NCBI GenBank assembly: GCA_900491605.1
Contig: UESW01004819.1
Location: forward strand, 62,001-126,000
DNA from: Calamus simplicifolius
Lineage: Eukaryota > Streptophyta > Magnoliopsida > Arecales > Arecaceae
Direction of reading: 5' to 3'
DNA length: 64,000 bases
The translations under genes and the position numbers were made by a program. Shown in pieces: positions 46,725 through 58,431 of the stretch. The notes under the pieces are model-generated. The model had not been told where the DNA came from. It did no database searches and saw only the letters and a program-made list of their open reading frames with translations. Positions within the stretch are counted from its first letter, which is position 1. Every line of letters starts with the position of its first letter.

Positions 46725-46878
46725 GTTCGGCCTTGTGTAGCCGAACAGGTCAAATATGTTCGGCCACACAGGGCCGAACATAAGATTTTTGTTCAGCCAC
46801 ACTCGGCCAAACAGATGCCAATAATTCGGCCCCGTGTGGTCGAACAAAAAGTTTATTTTCGGCCACATAGGGTCGAAC
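46725..46878. repeat. Five 22-nt palindromes at exact 33-bp spacing
   Basis: Units start at 46,725, 46,758, 46,791, 46,824 and 46,857. Each is GTTCGGCC, six bases (often ACACAG or similar), then GGCCGAAC. The arms carry one or two changes in the outer units while the spacing stays 33 bp. The array lies between the left terminal repeat and the transposase start codon. Confidence 0.95.
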
Positions 46879-49800
46879 ATCTCTGTTTTTTTAGGTTAAT
46901 TATGGTTAGGGTTTAAAATGATTATTTGATCGTGTAGAGCGATGCTTCGACCGAATGCAGCATGATTGGCTCTGATTGTGTGATGGATTACACAAATGAA
47001 TTTACAACTTACGAGGTAAGAAAAATTTGATTGCAATTATTTTAGTATTATTTGACTGAGCAATGTTTAAAATTATCTACTCACATAAAACTATTTATTT
47101 TATAGATATTCAAAAGTAGAGAAGAAATGTGTAATTGGTGTCGGAAAGTCGGGAGGAGGAATGAATTTGTCGTCATTATTAAAAAATTTGATACGGGTAG
47201 CAATATTAAGAAACCAAGAATTATTTTTTTCTTGCGAGAGGAGTAGTACTTGCAAAAGTAAACACATAAAGGAAAAGGGATCAAAGACCAGGGCCAGTAG
47301 CACTAAGAAGTGTAGATGCCCTTTTGCCTTAAGAGGGAAAAAATTGGACACTGCAGATGATTGGATGTTAATGGTCATGTGCGGTGTGCATAATCATCCA
47401 GCTACAAAGCATCTTGAGGGGTACTCATATGCAGAACGATTATCTAAGCAGGAGACTACAATGCTAGTGGAGATGTCGAAGAGTTTGGTTCGGCCTAAGG
47501 AGATATTATCTACTTTGAAGCAAAGGGATGCCCTTAATGTTACGATAATGAAGACAATCTATAATGCACGACAGAGGTGCAAGGCTGTAGAGACAGGTGG
47601 GAGATCTCAGATGCAATATCTTCTTGGTAAATTATATGAGTGTAAATACATTGAGTGCCATAGGAATTGTATTAAGTCTGATGCTGTGCGTGACTTGTTT
47701 TGGGCACACCCTCGCAGTATAGAATTGTTACGTGCATTTTCTCGTGTGTTGATAATGGATTGCACTTACAAGACGAATAGATATCGTCTTCCTCTCTTAG
47801 AGATTGTTGGGGTGACATCAACTGATCTGACATTTTCTATTGCTTTTGTATACATGGACTCTGAGCAAGAAGATAACTATATATGAGCATTAGAGAGATG
47901 GCACAGTATCATGGACACTGATTGTCTGCCAGAGGTGATAGTCACAGATAGAGACTTGGCTCTATTGAATGCAATTTAAAGGATATTTTCTACGGCAACA
48001 CATTTGTTATATAGATGGCATATTAGTAGGAATGTTTTGGCCCAGTGCAAAAGGTTATTTGAAACAAAGGAGAAATGTGATAAGTTTATAATGAGTTGGA
48101 ATATACTTGTGTTGTCCATAATAGAAGATGAGTTTAATGATCACTGGAGTGCACTCCAAAGAGTTTAGTACCTATCCAGATGCTTTACGGCATGTGTCAG
48201 ATACTTAGCTGAGTAAGTACAAGGAAAGATTTATCGTAGCATGGACGGACGCATATAGGCACTATGGGAATGTGACAACTAATAGGTATCACAAGGAATT
48301 GATAAATTTAAGAACTTTATAATTTAATTACGCAATTATTATCTTACTTTTATTTAATTTCATTTACTTTGCTAGGGCTGAAAGTACACATGCAAGGCTA
48401 AAAAGATAGCTTGGATCAAGCCAAGAGAATTTCGAGTCATCTTGGACAAAAATACATAGTTTGATTGAGTTGCAGCACAGTGACATTAAAGTCTCATTTG
48501 AGAAGAGTTTGACGGTCGTGCAACATAACTTTAAGCCTGCTAAATTCAAAGATCTGCGAGGTTTCATTTCTATAAGTGCATTAAATCAGATCCTCGCCCA
48601 AGCGAACCAAGCCAATTCAGTTGGGATTGATGATTAAGTTTGTGGGTGTGCTATTCGACGCACACATGGTTTACCATGCGTCCACGAGATTGTGCGGTTC
48701 AGGATGGAAGGTCGGCAAATTCCCTTCGATTGCATAGATCCTTATTGGAGAAAACTTGATATGGTGCCTGCTTCAAAAGTGCAAAGTATTCAACTGAGCT
48801 GTGAACCAGAGTTGGATATAATTGCTCAAAAATTCAAACAGTTAGATGGGTCTTCGCAATTGCAGATGTTAAGAAAATTGAGAGAGATTGCTAGCCCAGA
48901 TAGTACTTCTCTTGAAGAACCTGCCAAAAGGATGACTGGTTCACTTGGCCGCGCTTCATTGAAGGTTGATACTGTTAGGAACATTGCCCTTGAAATCATA
49001 TGTATTTATACTTTTGATTTTCTGAATTAATAAAAAAGTATTTTTCTTCAATCTTGCTTCGTTTATATGAAAGATGAATGTTTATATGAAAATCCAAAAT
49101 ATATTATGAGGCTATAATTTTAGTATAATGTATACAAGAGGATTAAAATTATAGCTAATATATTTAAACATGTCCGTGATTGATAGAAGTAAGGATCTTC
49201 TATCGCTAATCTCTAATACGGTCCATGAACATTTTGAATGTGACAATCTTATCCGGATTGTTGTGTAAAGACACTTAGTGGAGGTATTATATATAATAAG
49301 ATTATATAGGACTTGGACCGACATAATTTGAATCTTTATTTAAGATCGTTATAAAGAATTCAATTTATGTCACAAGATAATCATATGTAAATCAACCTTA
49401 ATCCTGATTTAATCATAGACTCCTTGATTGTGCTATTGGATCTTTTGATTTATTTGTTAAAGCTTATTTGATGTTGGGCTCAATACTTACATCTTGGAGG
49501 TTTAATAACACGTTGGGTGGAAATGTGATTTAAAGATATGGAATCTATGGCTTTTGAAAAGAAGTTTAAAATTAGTTCCCTTAAGTGTTGATTATAGGGC
49601 TAAACAGTTATGCGCGCAATTTATGATTCGATCATAAATTAACTGTTTAACTAGTGCATCAATGGTACTTAAGGAATAAGAAAAAATTAGAGGGGTATAA
49701 CGGTTATTTCACCTAGCTCTAATTATAAACTAATTATGGAAGGTTGAATTATATGTAATGATTATATCAATGGACAACTCAAGTTTTCGAGTAAAATTAA

Positions 49801-50425
49801 TGCAGTCTTGAGTTTTTAGTGGAATAACTTCGAGATTAATAAACTGAATAAATAATTAAAGAGTTTTAATTGAGTTTATTCAAGTTTATTGGAGCTTGAA
49901 ATTATGGGTCTATGGTTCCCACACTGTCTTAGGTTAATTGCATCGAATACTCTTGGATTGAATAATTAATATGATTAATTATTTATTTTTCTCATTTTAT
50001 AATAAAGAGTTTATTATGAAGATAAATAATCAATTTGATTGATTATTTTTCTTACATTTATTTGAATACAATAAATTAGTTATTAGACAAAATAAAAATG
50101 TGTTTAGACACATTGTTCATATAATAATTGATATGAATGATTGCACATAAGTGTTATTGTGGAACATCACATAAGAGAATTTTGCTCTTGTAAGTGGCAC
50201 ATATTATGAGTTGATGGAGAGAGAGAAATTTTATTTATTTTTGATATTTTTGATAATGTAATTATTAAGAATATTAAAAATAAAACAATAAATTTGATTT
50301 ATTAGATATTATTATATTTAATTTAGATATTATTTATAAATTAGTTGCAAATAAGAAAACAACTTTTTCTTTGATATGATCAAGGAGTTGACGTTGAGAA
50401 TTGTTCCCATACCATCAAAATTAAA

Positions 50426-50612
50426 TGTTGTAATAGATAAACGTTATCTAAATGTTGTAACGGATAAACATTATCTAAATTAAAAGTCATAACATATAAA
50501 CATTATCTATATCAAATGTTGTAACAGATAAACGTTATCTAAATTAAATGTTGTAACAGATAAACGTTATCTACATCAAATGTTATAACAGATAAACGTT
50601 ATCTAAATTAAA
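50426..50612. repeat. 32-bp tandem repeat, six units
   Basis: Unit ATGTTGTAACAGATAAACGT followed by TATCTAAATTAA. Units vary at a few bases, and some have a 3' end reading CTACATCAA. The core GATAAACGTTATC is a near-palindrome. Confidence 0.9.
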
Positions 50613-51059
50613 TTTCTGATTTACTTAGAGCCTATAAATATGGCATAAGGTGGACTTTTAGATGGTAAGAAAAAATGAAAGAAAAGTATCTTTCCTCCTT
50701 ATTTCTCTTATTTCATGTGCGCCAGAATTGTGAGAAATATAGAAAATCAAGAGTGAGCCCACTCTCATAATTCGATCCACTCTCATAATTCGATACCGAT
50801 CCTGAGAAAGGTTAGGAAGGCTCTGGTTTCATTTAATTTTGCAGGTATTTTATGAAGTACCTTAGCCCGTAAACTCTACCGTGGGATTCTTTATCCATAG
50901 CTTCGAATCCGATAGTAGGGCGCGTCTGTTCCTTCGAGACCTCAACATATCGGTATGGTTTTTATGTTTAGAAAAATTATATGATAATTTTTCCTTTTCA
51001 TATGACAATGTTAATATTATGCATGTTAAATGGTCTGCATGCTTCCACTACACATATAT

Positions 51060-51060
51060 A

Positions 51061-51107
<47 letters not shown>
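51060..51107. repeat. (TA)n microsatellite
   Basis: About 23 TA units near the right end of the solo-LTR-like element. Confidence 0.95.
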
Positions 51108-51109
<2 letters not shown>

Positions 51110-51261
51110 AAAACCAACAGATACATCTACCTGCCATGATTCTTCAGCCTTTGAGTCGGTTCTTTCAGGACAAGATAGTTATTCACCTGGTACGGCACTC
51201 TACCAACGACGCAAGTGCTAAAGAGGCAGCCAAGGAAGAAGGTAAGAAGCATTTCTTTCAC

Positions 51262-51620
51262 CCATGGGACCGTGCCGAAAACATCCGGGCCTGTGCCGGC
51301 ATGTGAAGGACCCATGCCGTCCCGGGCCGAACCCATGCCGGTATGTGCCAGCACATGTCGGCAACTTTCAGGCACGTGCCGGTAACTTCTGGACCCGTGC
51401 CGATAACTTTCGGACTCATGCCGGACCCATGCCGGCAACTTTCGGACCCATGCCGGACCCTTGCCAGGACGTGTTGGCACTTGCTGAGCCCATGCCGGCT
51501 AAGGGCCGAACCTGTGCCGGCAACTTTCAGACCCTTGCCAGGACGTGTTGAACCGGTGCCAGCAACTTCCAGACTCGTGTCGGGCCCGTGTTGGCTAAGG
51601 GCCGGACCCGTGCCATTTGT
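51262..51620. repeat. GC-rich degenerate minisatellite in a MULE intron
   Basis: Many variants of GACCCATGCCGGCAACTTTC at about 20-22 bp or multiples. It follows a good donor (AG|GTAAGA at 51,241) and precedes the OTU exon, so it is probably intronic. GC content contrasts sharply with the flanks. Confidence 0.75.
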
Positions 51621-52389
51621 TATTACAAAGCAATTGTTTGCAATCTAATAAGATTCATTCGTAAATGGTTTGCAAGTTTTTCGTCATCGAACCCGGTCAT
51701 ATAAGCCAACAATCTATATTGATCAAATTCCAGATGGGTTGAGGCGTTCATCCAATATATCAAGGATGTTAAAGTTGATGGCAACTGCGGATTTAGAGCA
51801 ATAGCTGACTTGCTGGGATTTGGAGAGGAGGATTGGCTCCGTATTAGGAAGGATTTATTACATGAGTGGCAATGTCATTCAGAGCACTATCGCGCTTTAT
51901 TTGTTGTCGAAGGGAGGTTTGAGGAGATTGAACATGCATTGTCATATTTTGATAATTGTCCACCTTATGACCGATGGATGACTATGTTAGATATGGGGCA
52001 CGTTATAGCGTCCTGCTATAACGTTGTCCTATATCACCTCTCCTTGCAACAATGTCTTACATTCCTACCTCTACGATCGGTGCCTCTTCCTCCTTTATCC
52101 CGCAAAGATATTGCAGTGGCGTTCGTAAATGGCAATCATTTTATAGAGGTATTAATTAAACATCTCTTAATCATCCTTAAATGACTAATAATTCATTCTG
52201 TTTACTAATTTATATATTTTGCAGGTGTTTCTATTACCGGGTCATCCCGTTCCCCCAATAGCAAGCAATTGGCGAAGACATCATTTACCCTGTGCTTCCA
52301 GATGGGCACTTCATATGAATCTAGGATTCATCAGTTCAGACAAACGATCTCGTCGGATGTTATTCTTAGCGAGACTATTGAGTTGTTGA

Positions 52390-52559
52390 GTTAATTTTGT
52401 TATCAACAATTAAATTTGTATAATGTTTGATATATTTATATTAATTCCAAAAATTTTCATTCAAATTGAGCCAAAAGGAAGTCAAATTTCATTCAAATTT
52501 CAATGTTTTTTACAAAAAGATGCACTATGTACTAAAAGATACAAAATATATGAGGTACA
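52390..52559. other. Short spacer between convergent MULE genes
   Basis: About 170 bp of AT-rich sequence separates the stop codons of the OTU gene (52,389) and the PMD gene (52,560). It must hold both 3' ends, which may overlap. Confidence 0.7.
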
Positions 52560-53603
52560 TCAGGGATCCCCATCTCGCCATCGTCGATGCCTGTACTGCT
52601 GTGGCGATGCATGACTAGGGCCAGGGACATCAGGCTCAACTGTAGAGATATGTTGACCCTACAACACATATACAATCTGTGATATGACATAGTACATGTA
52701 GGTCCCCTGTGACACAGCCTCCTCCCGATCCATATCAAGAATGCTGGTGCAAAGGACAATCACATCTGCAATACGCCGGCCTTGCACGTCAACATTAGCA
52801 TCATTGGGACGTGATCGGGAATAGATACTGGATCGGCTCTCTGGAGGGTGAACAGCTAGATGCGTGATCCAAGAATACCACTCCAAATATTTCGGTACGC
52901 AATCTAAGGGTTGGGTCACCGAATGGCTCCTGCTTGCTTGGCTCAGCAAGTGATCCTCCCACTTCTCCCATAACTGCTCATAGAAGATGTATCGGATGCG
53001 GTACGATGCTGCTGTCGATCCTCTGCTGGCTCGCTCGAGGACTAGTGGTGCATAGAGGATCGTTTGTATCCTACCGAACTGTCGTAAAACCCTTTCAGGA
53101 TGATAGGGTTCTACGACATCCATGCACTTCAAGCATCCACTAAAAAATGCAATATCTAGGAATGGACGATCATCCCGGATAAGACGATAGGGATCCCAAA
53201 CTACCTGCAACAGATAAATCGTAATCAGTTGGATAATATATGGTAAATAATAAAATATACAAGTATGGTCCTATGGTACATACCTCATGTGCCCTCCAAA
53301 CGTCCAATGACTAGCATAGAATCACCAAATGGTCCATCGTAGTACAGGGTGGACTATCGGGAGTCCATCGATGTACGCAGGGCCTAGCATTAGTATAGTC
53401 CAGGATTGGGTGAGGAGTGAGAAAGGAAAAATTCTCATAAATCCATGCCTGAAGAAGCGTCATATATCCACTGATCTATCTAACGGATGCCCTAGACGCA
53501 ATCCCCAACTGCCGATATAAATGAGCCAAGGCACCAGCACCCCAGACATATGTGCTCACTCTATCCAAATGCCGAAGTAGAGCAAGATAAGCTATAGGCA
53601 CCC

Positions 53604-56096
53604 TGTAACCCCCGTAATTTATTATTGGGAATGTAACTCCTAGTATTTATTTTGGGGACATATGGCATCTTGACTTCCTTCTGACGTTTAGGTCCCGATG
53701 CGACGTCTGGTTTCTTGGGTCTTCGCGTGTCGGATGGGTTCCCATTTTCTATTGATCCGAGACGTCACATGGGAGAATAAAAGGAGTTGGAGGATGACTC
53801 CCTCCTTCACCCTGGCGCACACCTCCATCAGGTAATCCCCTGGCATCCAGAGAGAGAGAGAGAGAGCATGAGAGAAAGAGAGGGACAGAGAGAGAGCGTA
53901 GGAGGCAGAGAAAGAGAAAGTGGGACAGGGGGACCGGGAACCTTGGTTCAGGCCTGGCGGCATGCTCACCACCTCGCTGGGCCTGAGCTTTGGCCGGCGA
54001 CCCTACCGGCACTGGGGGAGGTGTCCGGCGGGGTGGTGGTGGAGAGAGAGAAGAGAGAGAGGGCCAATCGGCCATTCTCTCGCACGGTGGCAGAAGCTGA
54101 AACCGGCTTCCGCTGGTTGGTTCGGGCTCGGCGGCGTGCTCGCCGCCTTGTCGGGCCTGAGCTTCGGCCTGTCACCTCCACTGGCGCCGGGCGTGCGTCC
54201 GGTGGAGGTCCGGCCGGCCAAGGTGGCCGGCGTGCCGCCGGCACAGTGATGTGCCACGTGGATCGTGAGAGAGAATTAGGGAGATGAGAGAAAAATTGAT
54301 GAGATAGGAGGGGGGGAGGTGGCTGGCCGCGGCGGCGATCGGTTCCGATCTGGCCAACGGTGGCCGGACTGCCCCCAATTAGCCGGAGATAACGCCGGCA
54401 CAGTAAATAGCCGTGCAGACGATTATCATGTGAGAGAGAGAAATTGAGAGAGAAGGGAGGTATGGGTGGCCGGCCGCGGCGGCGGCCGGCTCTGGCCCGG
54501 CCACCGGCAGCCGGGCCGCCCTCAATTTAGCCGGCGGCGGCCCTGGCCGCCGACATGGAACCCATCCCCTGTTTCGGTGAAACAGGGGATCGGGTTGATT
54601 TGGCTAAAGCCGGCCGGTTCAGGGCCTATTGGGCCGTGCAGCGTACTGATTTGGGACTGATTTTTAGGCCCTGTAACGGGCTGGGATTAGCAAAATAATT
54701 ATATGGCTAAAATCTGGATGAATTCTAGTTTCTTGGGGTATTTTTATTTCCCTAGTTGGGTGTGTATAGTGGGAGATATACGAGCCCAAAGTTGGGCCCA
54801 TGAACTAGTCTGGGTAGAATTCTAAGGGTCATTTTAATACTCTTATTCTAATAAATTAATTATGTAAAATGATCCTGTAGGTGCTCAGACATCTGACTAG
54901 CTGATATATACCTGTTGGATTACGTACTGAGGTAAGTAAGCCAGTTATCAGTATTTAATAAATTATTCATTATATGAATGTTTAAATTATGAATTATATT
55001 GTGACATAAAGAATTGTTATTGGCTAAATTGTAAGAAGATGAATATTATGAATACATAGTTGTTTATGTGCTATGATTTCATATGTGGATGCTATGCATG
55101 AGAGATGCAGTTACTATTACATTGATGTGATATATTACATGCAATTGTTGAGTAAGTATAATCCACTGTTTATGTAATATAGAGATGTTATTGATATGTT
55201 TGTGCATGATGTGAGGTACTGTTATGTGTCTCCACGGTTCTCCTTTATCATGTCATACCACACACACATCTAGAGGATGTGTTCTGATGATTTATGCCAC
55301 CTACACATCTAGAGGACGTGTTCTGCTTGTTTATGCCACCTACACGTCTAGAGGATGTGTTCTGCTTGTTTATGCCATTCACACGTCTTGAGGATGTATT
55401 CTGCTTGGGTTCGAGATGGCATCACGCATCTAGAGGATGTGTTCTGAGTTACTATGAGGTGGCATCACACATCTAGAGGATGTGTTCTGCTTGGTTCGAG
55501 GTGGCATCACACATATAGAGTATGTGTTCTGATGGATTATGATATGGCGTGACCCTGGTATCTGGACCCTTTCAGTAGGGGGATGCTTGTTGGTACACTA
55601 TTGAGATATTGCAGGGCCGTGGGTCACATTTACAGTTACCATTGAGAGTATAAACAGTGGGTTTACTTACATTGCATGTTTGAGTATTTGTGGAATGTTT
55701 AAGCATGCAAATCATTTATGTACTTATTAATTGCTATGCTATGATTTGACTGTATAACGTGGCTTACTTATTGAGTGTAAGCTCATAAAAATCTTACAAT
55801 GTTTTTATCAGAGCCACGAGATTGAAGATGGACTGTTGGGGTGATGGATCTCCTATTAAATAAAACAAGACCCATTATTTGTTGTAACCCCATTATTACT
55901 TATGTGTAGGGCTTGATGCCCAAACTTTATTATTGTGGTGTGTAAGGGTTTGTAACCCAAAACTTTTAGTATTGAGTGATGTATTTGGCTTGGTTATATA
56001 TAATTGTGTTATGTGTGAAAAATTTTGTGATGCCTTGCGTGCCCGGCACGCAGCGGGTTGTCACCCTAGCCCGATATTTGGGTCTGGGGCGTGACA
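53604..56096 (+). repeat. Full LTR (2,493 bp) of the insertion in the PMD gene
   Basis: Contains a (GA)n-like tract (53,850-53,920), GC-rich blocks of CCGGCCGGCG-type sequence (53,930-54,560) with open frames on both strands but no known domain, and a 42-bp repeat array. Orientation is inferred from TGTAACCCCC...GTGACA, typical of gypsy LTRs. Confidence 0.75.
55258..55535. repeat. Array of about seven 40-43 bp repeats
   Basis: Units share CACATCTAGAGGATGTGTTC followed by a variable spacer (TTATGCCACCTA, GAGGTGGCATCA and so on). The conserved core is itself a partial inverted repeat (ACACATC...GATGTGT). The array is duplicated at 56,755-56,990 in the second LTR. Confidence 0.9.
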
Positions 56097-56109
56097 GCTT
56101 TAGTCTGGG

Positions 56110-57559
56110 GCCGGCCGGTTCAGGGCCTATTGGGCCGTGCAGCATACTGATTTGGGACTGGTTTTTGGGCTCCGTAACGAGCCGGGATTAGCAAATAATT
56201 ATATGACTAGAATCTGGGTGAATTCTAGTTTCTTGGGGTATTTTTATTTCTCCAGTTGGGTGTGTATAGTGGGAGATATACGAGCCCAAAGTTGGGCCCG
56301 TGAACTAGTCTGGGTAGAAATTCTAAGGGTCATTTAATATTCTTTGCTAATAAATTAATTGTGTAAAATGATCCTGTAGGTGCTCAGACATCTGACTAGC
56401 TGATATATACCTGTTGGATTGCGTACTGAGGTAAGTAAGCCAGTTATCAGTATTTAATAAATTATTCATTATATGAATGTTTAAATTGTGAATTATATTG
56501 TGACATGAAGAATTGTTATTGGCTAAATTGTAAGAAGATGAATATTATGAATACATAGTTGTTTATGTGCTATGATTTCATATGTGGATGCTATGCATGA
56601 GAGATGCAGTTACTATTACATTGATGTGATATATTACATGCAATTGTTGAGTAAGTATAATCTACTGTTTATGCAATATGAAGATGTTATTGATATGTTT
56701 GTGCATGATGTGAGGTGCTGTTATGTGTCGCCGCGGTTCTCCTTTATCATGTCATACCACACACACATCTAGAGGATGTGTTCTGATGATTTATGCCACC
56801 TACATGTCTAGAGGATGTGTTCTGCTTGTTTATGCCATTCACACGTCTAGAGGATGTGTTCTGCTTGGGTCCGAGATGGCATTACGCATCTAGAGGATGT
56901 GTTCTGAGTTACTATGAGGTGGCATCACACGTCTAGAGGATGTGTTCTGCTTGGTTCGAGGTGGCATCACACATATAGAGTATGTATTCTGGTGGATTAT
57001 GATATGGAGTGACACTGGTATCTGGACCCTTTCAGTAGGGGGATGCTTGTTGGTACACTATTGAGATATTGCAGGGCCGTGGGTCACATTTACAGCTACC
57101 ATTGAGAGTATAAACAGTGGGTTTACTTACATTGCATGTTTGAGTATTTGTGGAATGTTTAAGCATGCAAATCATTTATATGCTTATAGATTGTTATGCT
57201 ATGATTTGACTGTATAACGTGGCTTACTTATTGAGTGTAAGCTCATAAAAATCTTACAATATTTTTGTCAGAGCCACGAGATTGAAGATGGATGGTTGGG
57301 GTGATGGATCTTCTATTAAATAAATCACGACCCATTATTTTGTTGTAACCTCAGTATTGCTTATGTGTAGGGCTTGATGCCCAAACTTTATTATTGTGGT
57401 GTGTAAGGGTTTGTAACCCAAAACTTTTAATATTCAGTGATGAATTTGGCTTGATTATATATATAATGGTGTTATGTGTGAAAAATTTTGTGACGCCTTG
57501 CGTGCCTAGCACGCGGTGGGTTGTCACCCTAGCCCGATATTTGGGTCTGGGGCATCACA
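56110..57559 (+). repeat. Partial second LTR, direct repeat of 54,609-56,096
   Basis: Begins GCCGGCCGGTTCAGGGCCTA, as at 54,609, and runs in parallel at a 1,501-bp offset with scattered substitutions to the end. Confidence 0.9.
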
Positions 57560-58431
57560 CACCCTCGTCCCGCTCTTATCGACAAAGAGTATACACCCTA
57601 ACAAAAAAAGCAAATACACTCGTACTGCACACTCTATCCTATGGTGGCTATCTCTATCTGATACAGCATGGAAATGACTCTTCAGCCACTCTAACCTCAC
57701 AACTGACCGCAGACAGATAGAACCTCCTGACGCGTCAACCTGTGATACACCTAATAGCTCCACAAGTAGGCCCTCAGCATCTCTATCACTCATCCTATCA
57801 CAAGACAAGGACACTGAGGCACCCATGACACTAATCCCTAATATGGTGGCAACATCATCCAACGTGATCGTCATCTCACCAAAGGGAAGATGGAAGGTAT
57901 TCGTCTCGGGCTTCCATCTCTCTATGAAGCCTGAGAAAAGAATCTTATCGGCAAACCGATAAGAGCAATGCACTAGCTCAATAGGACCCGACTGCTGAAT
58001 TATATCCCTGAATCTCCTATTCGATTGCCCTGATGCCCACCATTGCCACTCACCTACTTTGGCAGCTTGGTTCATGCACTTTAGTGGTGTCCATTCCTGT
58101 GAAATATAAATGAATAACATGAATAACACATATAACAGCATCGAAATAATACATTAAATAAAATATAGTAGAACAAGTGTTGCCTCTAGATAGAGGCTGC
58201 AATATGTGTTATGAAACTCCTAAAGATAGACTCATCCTCAGGATCACCTAAACAAGGCCCATCAGCTCCATCATCATCAACATTCATAGTTGGGATGTCC
58301 TCGTCTGCTGTCTCATCTGGGGGCAATGGTGCAACAGGAACCTCAGGCTCAGCATGCCTGCCACGACATCTCTGGGTAGACGCTGTGGGTCTAACTCGTG
58401 AGGGACCGGCATCCATATCTGGAACATGCAT

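Larger units (their letters stand above)
48968..51124. mobile_element. 2.15-kb solo-LTR-like insertion in the transposase exon
   Basis: The element 48,973-51,119 starts TGTTAGGAACATT and ends AAAACCAACA, flanked by GATAC (48,968-48,972 and 51,120-51,124). Removing it joins KVDT to STCHDSSAFE in one frame, so the exon was continuous before insertion. No coding domain is inside. It contains a 32-bp tandem array and a (TA)n run, so it is a solo LTR or a non-coding LTR element; orientation unknown. Confidence 0.85.
46962..52389 (+). pseudogene. MULE transposase with FAR1-type finger, SWIM finger and OTU protease
   Basis: Exons: 46,962-47,015; 47,106-48,285; 48,376-48,972 continued at 51,125-51,241; about 51,700-52,148; 52,225-52,389. 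In order: FAR1/WRKY-GCM1 DNA-binding domain (MCNWCRKVGRRNEF, FSCERSS, CGVHNHP), MULE transposase core with Asp in LIMDCTYKTNRYRLPLL and Asp in VIVTDRD, SWIM finger CGCAIRRTHGLPCVHEI. An OTU cysteine protease follows with DGNCGFRAIA (Cys codon 51,786) and GNHFIEV (His codon 52,137), ending GHPVPPIASNW. Breaks: frameshift in a T run near 47,225, TGA for Trp at 47,884, TAA near 47,979, frameshift near 48,157, TAG and TAA later, a one-base loss near 51,755, and a 2.1-kb LTR insertion. The protease part may process host or element ubiquitin signals; this is inference. Confidence 0.88.
53599..57564. mobile_element. LTR-retrotransposon derivative inserted in the PMD exon
   Basis: The element 53,604-57,559 starts TGTAACCCCCGTAATTT and ends GGGTCTGGGGCATCACA, flanked by CACCC (53,599-53,603 and 57,560-57,564). 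It consists of a full LTR (53,604-56,096, ending GGGGCGTGACA), 13 bp, and a second partial LTR (56,110-57,559). Internal genes and the first kilobase of the second LTR have been deleted. Excision restores the PMD frame across GTRV/PIAY. Confidence 0.85.
52560..58431 (-). pseudogene. Plant mobile domain (PMD, MAIN-like) gene of the MULE
   Basis: Minus-strand parts: a possible acidic first exon 58,431-58,186; PMD exon 58,096-57,560 continued at 53,598-53,284 after an LTR insertion; last exon 53,204-52,560. Key segments are IELVHCSYRFADKILFSGFI, TFHLPFGEMTITLDDVATIL, LFVDKSGTRV joined to PIAYLALLRHLDRV, WIYENFSFLTPHP, then YIFYEQLWEKWEDHLLSQAS. The C-terminus is basic and ends RHRRWRDGDP. Splice sites GAG|GTATG and TTGCAG|GTAG are intact. 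Stops: TAG near 53,470, TAG near 53,305, TAG near 52,659. The PMD family includes Arabidopsis MAIN and MAIL1, host proteins linked to silencing and genome stability. The role of TE copies is unknown. Confidence 0.88.

Noticed and set aside
51264..51551. Novel Cys/Pro-rich peptide gene
   Set aside because: The frame is a by-product of the minisatellite and starts in the middle of a probable intron.
53749..54287. Long overlapping frames on both strands in a GC-rich region
   Set aside because: They lie in an LTR, overlap in several frames and consist of low-complexity Pro/Arg/Ser or Glu/Arg runs; composition explains them.
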